This document shows, piece after piece, positions 56,025 to 62,898 of a stretch of 64,000 nt of DNA (position 1 is the first letter of the stretch; every line of letters starts with the position of its first letter). The notes beneath the pieces were generated by a model. It ran no database searches. It saw nothing but the letters and a program-made list of their open reading frames with translations, and was not told where the DNA came from. The stretch is from assembly GCF_017876535.1 (NCBI RefSeq), contig NZ_JAGIOF010000001.1, forward strand, positions 2,976,001 through 3,040,000, in the 5' to 3' direction. Position numbers and translations under genes: made by a program. The DNA is from Paeniglutamicibacter kerguelensis. GTDB lineage: Bacteria > Actinomycetota > Actinomycetes > Actinomycetales > Micrococcaceae.

Positions 56025-56702
56025 ATGAAGAACTTCCTCGCTCGACTCTTCGGAAAGAAGGCACCCATGTCCATCGACATCACCATCATCGGCACCGGCA
56101 ACATGGCCCGCGCACTGTCCACCCGCGCACTCGCCGCGGGCAAGAACCTGCAGGTCCTGGCCCGCAACACCGAGGCCGCAGAATCGCTCGCGGCCGAACT
56201 CGGCCAGGGCACCGCCTCCGGCAACGCCACCGAGGCCCCGGCCGGCAACATCGTCATCCTGGCACTGCCCTTCGACGCCTCCAAGGAATACGTCCAGGCC
56301 CAGGGCGCGGCGCTGGATGCGAAGATCCTCATCGACATCTCCAACCCGGTCGACTTCGCAACCTTCGATTCGCTGACCACCGCCCACGGCAGCTCCGCAG
56401 CCGAGGAAATCGCCGCGCTCACCTCCGCCAGCGTCGTCAAGGCCTTCAACACCAACTTCGCGGGCCCGCTGGCCGCCGGGAACGCCGGCGGCGCGACCCA
56501 GGACATCTTCATTGCGGGCGACGATGCCTCCCGCACCGCCGTGGCCGAATTCGTCACCGCAGCGGGCATGCGCCCCCTCGAGGTCGGTGGCATCCACCAC
56601 GCCCGCGAGCTCGAAGGCTTCCAGCTGCTGATGATGGCCATGCAGGTCAACCCGGCCCTGGCCGACTTCAACTGGAACACCTCGCTGCAGGTTGCCGGCT
56701 AG
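56025..56702 (+). CDS. NADPH-dependent F420 reductase-like protein (NAD(P)-binding)
   Basis: 225 residues. After a short basic N-terminus, the Rossmann motif is DITIIGTGNMARALSTRALAAG (about 18-39). ILIDISNPVDFATF follows near 110, with SVVKAFNTNFAGPL and IAGDDASRTAVAEFV, the pattern of the F420H2:NADP oxidoreductase/COG2085 group. It may reduce NADP with F420 or bind NADPH in another redox reaction; F420 dependence is not provable from sequence. It is monocistronic and follows a palindromic operator-like site. Confidence 0.83.
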   Translation: MKNFLARLFGKKAPMSIDITIIGTGNMARALSTRALAAGKNLQVLARNTEAAESLAAELGQGTASGNATEAPAGNIVILALPFDASKEYVQAQGAALDAKILIDISNPVDFATFDSLTTAHGSSAAEEIAALTSASVVKAFNTNFAGPLAAGNAGGATQDIFIAGDDASRTAVAEFVTAAGMRPLEVGGIHHARELEGFQLLMMAMQVNPALADFNWNTSLQVAG

Positions 56703-56737
56703 GCCCGGCCTCCGCACGGGTACACACGGGAACACCT

Positions 56738-56791
56738 CCGAAAAGGTCCGCGGGGAGAATGCCAACAGGCATCCTCCCCGCGGACCTTTTT
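56738..56791. terminator. Bidirectional rho-independent terminator
   Basis: A stem of about 22 pairs between 56741-56763 and 56768-56790, with one mismatch and a short AACA loop, flanked by AAAA on the left and TTTTT on the right. It serves both convergent genes at 56702 and 56825. Confidence 0.85.
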
Positions 56792-56824
56792 GCACGCCAC
56801 GGCATCCGGCGCGGGCGAATACAG

Positions 56825-57547
56825 CTACACGACGCCGGAGACCCCCAGCCAGGAGCCGATCGCGAACGTGACAACAAGCGCCGCGGCCCCGCCGACCAGG
56901 ACCCGGATCGTCGGACGCAGCATCGGTGCACCGCCAAGCCTGGCACCCATCGCGCCGGTGAAGGCAAGCGCGAGCAGCACCGCAACGAACGTGACGGGGA
57001 TCTTCAACGGGCCGGGCAGGAACACCGCAGTGGCAAAGGGCAGCACCGCGCCGACGGAAAAGGCAATCGCGGAGGCGACGGCGGCATGCCACGGGCTGAG
57101 AACCTCGTCCTGGTCAAGGTGCAGCTCGGCGTCCAGGTGGGCGGCGAGCACGTCGTGGGCCGTGAGCTCCCCGGCAACGCGCGCCGCCGTTTCCGCGCTC
57201 AGGCCCTTGGCCCGGTAGATCGCGGTAAGCTCCTCGAGCTCGACCTCGGGCATCTCCGAGAGCTCCCGGCGCTCCTTTTCGATGAGCGCCAGCTGGGAAT
57301 CGGCGGAGCTGGAGACCGAGACGTACTCCCCCAGGGCCATGGAGATGGCGCCACCGATGGAAGCCGCGGCACCGGCCGCGATGATCGGCCCGTTGGCCGC
57401 CGTTGCCCCGGCCACGCCGACCACCACCGCTGCCACCGAAACGATTCCGTCATTGGCCCCGAGCACCCCGGCTCGCAGCCAATTCAGCCGCGCCGCAACC
57501 CCCGCATCGTGCGGCTCGTCCTCGTGTTGCACTGCATCTTGACTCAT
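56825..57547 (-). CDS. VIT1/CCC1-family iron/manganese transporter
   Basis: 240 residues from the ATG at 57547. Five membrane segments are visible. The first helix region reads WLRAGVLGANDGIVSVAAVVVGVAGA, followed by ISMALGEYVSVSSSADSQLA; LGANDGI and MALGEYVSVSS are the family hallmarks. Between helices 2 and 3 is a long acidic cytoplasmic loop (about 75-150) with metal-binding Glu residues (ALIEKERRELSEMPEVELEEL), as in CCC1-like transporters that store or export iron and manganese. Confidence 0.88.
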   Translation of the reverse strand: MSQDAVQHEDEPHDAGVAARLNWLRAGVLGANDGIVSVAAVVVGVAGATAANGPIIAAGAAASIGGAISMALGEYVSVSSSADSQLALIEKERRELSEMPEVELEELTAIYRAKGLSAETAARVAGELTAHDVLAAHLDAELHLDQDEVLSPWHAAVASAIAFSVGAVLPFATAVFLPGPLKIPVTFVAVLLALAFTGAMGARLGGAPMLRPTIRVLVGGAAALVVTFAIGSWLGVSGVV

Positions 57548-57644
57548 GTTTCCCAGCCAACCACTAGCCGCAGCGCTTGGCCAGAGCAAAGGCGGGGCGG
57601 GCGGGACCGGCGACGTCCCCGAGCATCCAGCCGACCTTGCGCAA

Positions 57645-57666
57645 CATATTTCCACACAGTAATATG
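57645..57666. promoter_or_regulatory. Inverted repeat CATATT-N10-AATATG overlapping the ArsR gene promoter
   Basis: Perfect 6-bp arms (57645-57650, 57661-57666). The right arm overlaps TAATAT (57660-57665), the -10 element seven bases before the ArsR start. This is a good autoregulatory operator for the ArsR protein. Confidence 0.5.
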
Positions 57667-57672
57667 AACGGC

Positions 57673-57975
57673 ATGAGCGCATATGCCGCACTGGCCGAAC
57701 CACACCGCAGGTTGATCCTCGACCTGCTGCGCGACGGCGAGCGCCCCGCCGGGGAACTGGTGGAGCACCTCGGGCTGAGCCAGCCCGGAGTCTCCAAGCA
57801 CCTCAAGGTGCTGCGCGAAGCCGGGCTAGTGGTGGTGCGCGCCGAGGGCAAGCAACGTTTCTATGCGCTGCATCCCGAACCCCTTGCAGAAGTCTTTCAG
57901 TGGCTGGAGCCCTACCGCATGTTCTGGTCCAGCCGCCTGGACACCCTCGAACAACACCTGAAGGAGAACCCATGA
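57673..57975 (+). CDS. ArsR-family transcriptional regulator
   Basis: 100 residues from the ATG at 57673, seven bases after a TAATAT -10 box, so probably leaderless; ATG 57664 is an alternative. The winged helix is AALAEPHRRLILDLLRDGERPAGELVEHLGLSQPGVSKHLKVLREAGLV. No metal-binding Cys is present, so it belongs to the metal-free ArsR group that is often paired with SRPBCC proteins. Its stop overlaps the SRPBCC start (ATGA), so the two form one operon. Confidence 0.87.
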   Translation: MSAYAALAEPHRRLILDLLRDGERPAGELVEHLGLSQPGVSKHLKVLREAGLVVVRAEGKQRFYALHPEPLAEVFQWLEPYRMFWSSRLDTLEQHLKENP

Positions 57976-58481
57976 GCGACGGAACCCTGGAAACAATCGG
58001 CGGGCGCCCGGCCCTGCGCTTCGAGCGCGTGCTGCCGCATTCGGTCGAACGCGTCTGGCGGGCCGTGAGCGAACCGGAGGAACTCGAGAAGTGGTTCCCC
58101 GCGGCGGCCCCCTGGACCCCTGCGGCGGGCGAGAAGCTCGAGGTCTACGGCATGACCGGCGAGGTCACCGAGGCCGCGGCCCCGCACCGCCTGGCCTGGA
58201 ACTTCAACGGGGACGACTACAGCTTCGACCTGACTCCGGAGGACGGGGGCTGCCGCCTGGTCTTCATCCACGTCTTCACCGAGGGCACCCCCGCGGCGCA
58301 GACGGCCGCCGGCTGGCACTCCTACCTGGCGCGCCTCGACGTGCATCTGGACGGCGGGTACCTCTCGGAGATGGACGCGCACGAGAACTGGGATCTCACC
58401 CACGAACGCTATGCGGCAGCCTTCGGCGTCGACCCGGAACCCGGGCGCCAGTTCTGGGCCCAGTTCCTCGCCAATAGGTAA
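57972..58481 (+). CDS. SRPBCC/AHSA1-domain protein
   Basis: 169 residues, overlapping the ArsR gene by four bases. The AHSA1-like fold is seen in LRFERVLPHSVERVWRAVSEPEELEKWFPAAAP (about 14-46), followed by LEVYGMTGEVTEAAAPHRLAWNF and a closing helix. Such proteins bind hydrophobic ligands in a helix-grip fold. Pairing with ArsR suggests a small regulatory/detoxification unit, function unknown. Confidence 0.86.
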   Translation: MSDGTLETIGGRPALRFERVLPHSVERVWRAVSEPEELEKWFPAAAPWTPAAGEKLEVYGMTGEVTEAAAPHRLAWNFNGDDYSFDLTPEDGGCRLVFIHVFTEGTPAAQTAAGWHSYLARLDVHLDGGYLSEMDAHENWDLTHERYAAAFGVDPEPGRQFWAQFLANR

Positions 58482-58507
58482 CCCCTGCGGCGCAGGGTTT
58501 CCCTATT
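58473..58507. terminator. Bidirectional terminator at convergent stop codons
   Basis: A bulged hairpin (AATAGG, AACCC and TGCG against CGCA, GGGTT and CCTATT) spans the stop codons of both the SRPBCC gene and the convergent SGNH hydrolase gene. Loop and U-run are minimal. Confidence 0.5.
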
Positions 58508-59288
58508 CGTGGCGCCCGGCGTTGCCGGCACCCAGGGAAATGTAGTCGGGGTACTTGGCGCCCAGGTTGTCGCCCGACGAGGTCCCGGTCAGCCGGCGCT
58601 TGACCCACGGCGCCAGGAATTCCTTGGCCCACGCCGCATCGGCGCGCAGCTTTTCGGCGCGGGTCTGCGCAATGAGTGGCGGAAGTTCCGGAACCTCGAT
58701 CCCGGTCTCGCGGCCCAGCACGCCGAGCACCTTCTTGGCCATCAGCGTGTGTCCGGGAGTGCCCATGTGCAGGCGGTCGGCGGCCCAGTAGCGCCAGTCC
58801 TGGAATTCGCGCCAGCGCCAGTAGTCGGCGATGACCGCCCCATGCTTTTCGGCGATCTCGCGCACGCCCTCGTTGTAGATGGCGGTGCGCCCGCGGGTCT
58901 TTTCGAAGATCGCCGACCCGTTGGAATCAAAGCCGGTGAACAGCAGCAGCCGGGCACCGGTCCCGGCCAGCTTGGCCACCGCCTCGTCGTAGCGTTGCAT
59001 CAGCGCGTCGATGTCGACGCTGGGGCGCAGGATGTCGTTGCCTCCCATGTACAGGCTGACCAGCGTCGGCTTCATGTTCAGCGCGACCGGCAGCTGCTCG
59101 GAGACGACCTGCCCGACCTTCTTGCCGCGGATCGCCAGGTTCGCGTATCCCCATTCGGGGTCGGTGCAGAGCTGTTCGGCGACCCGGTCCGCCCAGCCGC
59201 GGACGTGGTTCGGCCGCGTCGGGTCCTCATCGCCCATTCCTTCGGTGAAGGAGTCGCCAAGTGCCAGGTATCGTTTCGAGAATTCCAC
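58503..59288 (-). CDS. SGNH/GDSL-family hydrolase
   Basis: 261 residues from the GTG at 59288; TAGTCT lies six bases upstream, so it is probably leaderless. Block I is RYLALGDSFTEG with Ser13, block III is SLYMGGNDILRP (about 80-91), and the catalytic Asp/His pair appears in ADRLHMGTPGHTLMAKK (about 168-184). No signal peptide is present, so it is cytoplasmic. It is probably an esterase or lipase on small esters. Confidence 0.88.
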   Translation of the reverse strand: MEFSKRYLALGDSFTEGMGDEDPTRPNHVRGWADRVAEQLCTDPEWGYANLAIRGKKVGQVVSEQLPVALNMKPTLVSLYMGGNDILRPSVDIDALMQRYDEAVAKLAGTGARLLLFTGFDSNGSAIFEKTRGRTAIYNEGVREIAEKHGAVIADYWRWREFQDWRYWAADRLHMGTPGHTLMAKKVLGVLGRETGIEVPELPPLIAQTRAEKLRADAAWAKEFLAPWVKRRLTGTSSGDNLGAKYPDYISLGAGNAGRHE

Positions 59289-59416
59289 GGCACCAGACTA
59301 TCCCGCCGCAACCTTCCGGCGCGGGAGAACCGCTTCGGCGGCGACGCACCAAGACTCACGGCATCCATGCGCCCGGGTCACAGCCGCCACAAAGATTTCG
59401 GGCGCACTCTCGAATC

Positions 59417-59680
59417 ATGAAACGGAACCTGCACCGCACCCCGGCCGCCAAGCACACCCCGGCATTCGGACCCGATGCCGGCCGCGACCCGGATGCAGCC
59501 CGCCCGCTGGACCTCGGCATGCCGGAAAACCACGATCCCGACCCGGAAATCCGCCAGTACACCATTCCGCTGCACATCGTCTTCACGCATGGTTCGGAGG
59601 TCGAGCCCGCGCAGATCCCGTGGCTCGAGGAAATCCGCGGCGACCAGTTCCTCTCCGACCTACATGCGGAAGTCATCTAG
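59417..59680 (+). CDS. Small hypothetical protein
   Basis: 87 residues from the ATG at 59417; codon third positions are strongly GC, supporting coding. No hydrophobic segment. The N-terminal third is rich in Pro, His and Asp; the second half reads IPLHIVFTHGSEVEPAQIPWLEEIRG, which may form a small fold. No family is recognised. It is divergent from the SGNH hydrolase and convergent with the esterase. Confidence 0.55.
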   Translation: MKRNLHRTPAAKHTPAFGPDAGRDPDAARPLDLGMPENHDPDPEIRQYTIPLHIVFTHGSEVEPAQIPWLEEIRGDQFLSDLHAEVI

Positions 59681-59718
59681 GTTTCCGGACGCCGGGCCCG
59701 TCCCGGCAACTGCCCCGG

Positions 59719-60882
59719 CTACCCGCCGAGCAGCACCTGGCGTGCCAGCACGGTCAATCGCCCGCCGCGGGATCCCGTGCCGTTTGCTTCCGCCCGCGAC
59801 GGGACGTAGCCGAACGCCAGCCCGTAGGCGGGATCGGCGAAGGCCAGCGACGCGTTGGCGCCGTCGTGCCCGAACGCGCGGGACGAACCGAACGCGTTGT
59901 TCGGGTGGGCCTTCATGAACCCGACGCCGAACGCGCCCATCGTCCCGGTGGCGCGGTCCAGCCCGAAAACCCGGTCCTGGCTGACGGTTGCGATCGTCGC
60001 GGCATCCAGAAACGGCGCGTGCTCGTCGCCGGCGCGGTCGACGAATCCCGTGGTCGCAGCGGCGTAGAGGCTGGCCAGGCCGTGCGCGTTGGCCACCCCG
60101 CCGATCGCGGCCATCCCCGCCTCGCGGATGGATCGGACATTCGGCACGTCCAGGATTTCGAAGCCCGGCCCCTTCGGCCCGTCGAAACCGGCCGTCGAAT
60201 TCAGGGCCAGTCCCAGCGGGGAATAGGGGTCGACGAACGGGTAGGGTTCCGCGTCCTGCACCGTGAGCACCGGGCGGAAGCGGGATTCCTGGTCCTCGGG
60301 CAGCCCCAGGTAGAAGTCGATCTCGTGGGGTGCGCGGATGCGGCGCTCGAAGATGTCCTGCAGCGGCTCCAGCGCGGCTCGCCTGGCCAGCTCCTCCATG
60401 AAGACGCCCATGGTCAGCGCGTGGTACGAGTGCGTTCCGGGAGAATTCCACAGCGGCGCGGCCGCGGCGATGATGCCCGCGGCCAGCCGGGAGTCGATGA
60501 GTTCCTCCTGGGTGAACCCGCCCTCGACGCCGGGCAGGCCGCCCTGGTGGCTCAGCAGCTGGGCCACGGTGATGTTTTCCTTGCCGGCCGCGGCAAACTC
60601 CGGCCAGTACAGCGCCACGGGCGCCTCGAGGTCCAGCACACCCTCCTGCACCAGCAGCGCCATGACCAGCGCGCCGGCGCCCTTGGAGCAGGAGAACACC
60701 CCGGTCAGCGACTCGGCGGTGCAGTCGTTCCCGACGTGCATGTCCAGCACCAGGTTTCCGTCCCGGTAGATCGCCAGCTGCCCCGAGTAGCCGGGGTCTT
60801 CCTGTGCGTAGGAGCGCATCAGCTCCGCGACGGGGGCGAAGCGCTCATCAAGGACATCGGCGGTGTTCATCTGCGTACTCAC
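59719..60882 (-). CDS. Serine hydrolase of the beta-lactamase/esterase B family
   Basis: 387 residues from a GTG at 60882, where TAATGT is seven bases upstream; an ATG at 60870 is an alternative. The SxxK motif is GVFSCSKGAGAL (Ser64, Lys67). HSYHALTMG supplies the Tyr motif region and FGHDGANASL the third motif, in place of KTG, as in class C-like esterases. No signal peptide is visible. It probably hydrolyses esters rather than beta-lactams. Confidence 0.85.
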   Translation of the reverse strand: MSTQMNTADVLDERFAPVAELMRSYAQEDPGYSGQLAIYRDGNLVLDMHVGNDCTAESLTGVFSCSKGAGALVMALLVQEGVLDLEAPVALYWPEFAAAGKENITVAQLLSHQGGLPGVEGGFTQEELIDSRLAAGIIAAAAPLWNSPGTHSYHALTMGVFMEELARRAALEPLQDIFERRIRAPHEIDFYLGLPEDQESRFRPVLTVQDAEPYPFVDPYSPLGLALNSTAGFDGPKGPGFEILDVPNVRSIREAGMAAIGGVANAHGLASLYAAATTGFVDRAGDEHAPFLDAATIATVSQDRVFGLDRATGTMGAFGVGFMKAHPNNAFGSSRAFGHDGANASLAFADPAYGLAFGYVPSRAEANGTGSRGGRLTVLARQVLLGG

Positions 60883-60970
60883 CCGCACCACATTACCCAT
60901 GACGGTCCGGCGGAATCGGCAAGCGGGGCCAGTGTTTCGGCGGCCCGTTTCGCTTCCCACCAGCGCCTTG

Positions 60971-61990
60971 CTACGCGCTGGGCGTTTCCTGCCGGTAGCG
61001 CAGCAGCCAGCGGCCATCGACCCGGTGCCAGAACGAAGAGCACAGGACCACGCCGTCCCCGGCCAGCAGACGGTAGGCAAGCTGCACCATGTTCTCCCCC
61101 AGCGGGTTCGCGGCGAGCACCTGCAGCGACCCGCCGGCCGGCAGCGGCTGGCCGACGCTCAACGCGGCGATGATGGTGGAGCGGTCGGTCAGCGAGCCGT
61201 CGCGGCTGATCTCCTGGAATTCGGGGTGCAGGAACGCCAGCATCTCGCCCAGGTCCGTGCGGACAGTCGGCGAGAGCAGTTCGCTTTCCAGCTCGAAGAC
61301 CATGTGCAGGTCCGCGGCCGAGGCAGACGTTTCCGCCGCAGCGGCCGTCGCCGCCGAAACGGGTGCAGGCGCGGCCGGAGCCGGGGCCGCCGGAGCGGCC
61401 GCTGCCTTGAGTTCAGCCACTTCGCGATCGACGAACGGCGCCTCAAGGTCCTCGAAGGGCAGCGCGTCGTCGCCGTCGGGAGCCGGAACCTCCTGGTTGG
61501 CCGCACGCTCGTCCGCGGTGCTGGCGCCCTCGAGCCCCGGCCCGGCGTCGGGTTCCTGGCCGGCCTGGTAGGCGGTGGCGGCCGCGCGGGCGCGGTCGTC
61601 GGCGGCCTCGTTGAGTTCGTGCCCGGCGTGCCCCTTGACCCATTCGAAGCGGTAGTTCCGGCCCTTGATCGCCGCGTCGATGTCCTTGAGCAACTCGAGG
61701 TTCAGCACCGGCTTGCCGTCGGACTTCTTCCAGCCCTTTTTCTTCCAGCCCGGCATCCACTTGGTCACGGAGTTGATCACGTACTGCGAGTCACAGAGGA
61801 TGTGCAGTTCCTCCTCCGGGCGGTGCGCGGTGGAGCGGAAGAGGTCGAGCACGGCCATCAGCTCGCCCATGTTGTTGGTGCCGTGGGCCCAGCCGCCGGC
61901 ACGCCAATGGTCGTCGTCGATGTACCAGGCCCATCCTGCCGGTCCTGGGTTTCCGAGGGCTGATCCGTCTGCGGCTGCGGTGATCGTCAT
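60971..61990 (-). CDS. Ribonuclease HI fused to an NTF2-like (DUF4440/SnoaL-type) domain
   Basis: 339 residues with an AGGA site nine bases before the ATG. Residues 1-140 are a complete RNase HI with catalytic Asp8, Glu43, Asp67 and Asp131 (AADGSALGNPGPAG, NNMGELMAVL, CDSQYVI, HELNEAADDRA). An Ala/Pro-rich linker (about 145-230) leads to a domain (about 230-337) reading LHMVFELESELLSPTVRTDLGEMLAFLHPEFQEISRDGSLTDRSTIIAAL and closing SSFWHRVDGRWLLRYRQ, the NTF2-like fold. RNase HI removes RNA from RNA-DNA hybrids; the added domain may regulate it or bind a ligand. Confidence 0.86.
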   Translation of the reverse strand: MTITAAADGSALGNPGPAGWAWYIDDDHWRAGGWAHGTNNMGELMAVLDLFRSTAHRPEEELHILCDSQYVINSVTKWMPGWKKKGWKKSDGKPVLNLELLKDIDAAIKGRNYRFEWVKGHAGHELNEAADDRARAAATAYQAGQEPDAGPGLEGASTADERAANQEVPAPDGDDALPFEDLEAPFVDREVAELKAAAAPAAPAPAAPAPVSAATAAAAETSASAADLHMVFELESELLSPTVRTDLGEMLAFLHPEFQEISRDGSLTDRSTIIAALSVGQPLPAGGSLQVLAANPLGENMVQLAYRLLAGDGVVLCSSFWHRVDGRWLLRYRQETPSA

Positions 61991-62094
61991 GGTTTCAATC
62001 CTGCCACGGCCCCGCCGACGGATTCACCTCGGCGCTTGGGCCCTGTGCGCCGCGGCGGCCCGCCGCCCGCTTGCAGGTCCCTTTGCCGGTCAAT

Positions 62095-62122
62095 TTTTTA
62101 CAGGTCGATTTTTACAGGTCGA
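62095..62122. repeat. 14-bp tandem duplication at the end of the GNAT gene
   Basis: TTTTTACAGGTCGA occurs twice in tandem (62095-62108, 62109-62122). The right copy contains the GNAT stop codon and the end of its coding region, so the left copy is a duplicated 3' tail. Confidence 0.85.
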
Positions 62123-62639
62123 TCGCAAAGAGCAGCGAATCCCGCGCGACGCCGTCGATCACCTTGTGCCCGGGCAGCAGCCCGGCCCTGCGCAGGCCCG
62201 ACTTTTCCAGCACGCGGATGGACCCGGTGTTCTCCGGACGGCAGGTTGCCACGACCCGCTCAAGGCCCAGGGTCCCGCGCGCGAAATCGAGCATTGCCAC
62301 CGCCGCCTCGGATGCGTACCCGCTGCCCCAGTCACCGGTGCCCAGCACATAGCCGAGTTCGGCGCTCCCGCGTCCGGGGGCGAGTTCGGAATCGCCAAGC
62401 ATCAGTGCGATCGACCCGATGACCCACCCGCCCACCGTGATCGCCAGCGTGTAGGTCTGCCGGGGATCGGTGATTTGTTCATCGAGGCAGGCGCGCAGAA
62501 ACACCCGGGTGTCACCCGGGGTGTTGGGGCCCCATTCGACGAAGCGGCACACCTCCGGATCGGAGGCGAACGCATGCACGGCGTCGTGGTCGGCCTCCGC
62601 GTACTCGCGCAATTCCAGTCGTTCGGTGCTGATCTGCAT
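62112..62639 (-). CDS. GNAT-family N-acetyltransferase (RimJ/RimL-like)
   Basis: 175 residues from the ATG at 62639. It opens with MQISTERLELREYAEADHDAVHAFASDPEV, typical of RimJ/RimL-type acetyltransferases. The acetyl-CoA site lies at about 95-120 (LGYVLGTGDWGSGYASEAAVAMLDFA), and ATCRPENTGSIRVLEKSGL follows. The family acetylates ribosomal proteins or small molecules. No ribosome site is clear near the start. Confidence 0.85.
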   Translation of the reverse strand: MQISTERLELREYAEADHDAVHAFASDPEVCRFVEWGPNTPGDTRVFLRACLDEQITDPRQTYTLAITVGGWVIGSIALMLGDSELAPGRGSAELGYVLGTGDWGSGYASEAAVAMLDFARGTLGLERVVATCRPENTGSIRVLEKSGLRRAGLLPGHKVIDGVARDSLLFAIDL

Positions 62640-62898
62640 GGGGACATCGTGGCACGTGGGGTGCTTTATTGAGTGGTTTCGGGGCGTCGCCGCCCCGTGA
62701 AACCAAGCACCGGCAGGCAACGACCCTGTAACGATCCCCCGACCCGCCGCGTTCCTGTTGGCACAGGGGTGCTGCCGGCGCCTAGTTTCGGGGGTAGTGA
62801 GTTACCACCCGTTCGCCCGCAGGGGGTCGGCCGTTCGTGAAGAAGCGTGCCCACGCCGGTTCCTGCCCGGGCAAAATTTCGCAAGACAGGATTATTTG

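Noticed and set aside
62700..62898. c-di-AMP (ydaO) riboswitch before the secreted protein
   Set aside because: Such riboswitches often precede actinobacterial cell-wall genes, but the conserved core sequences are not visible here.
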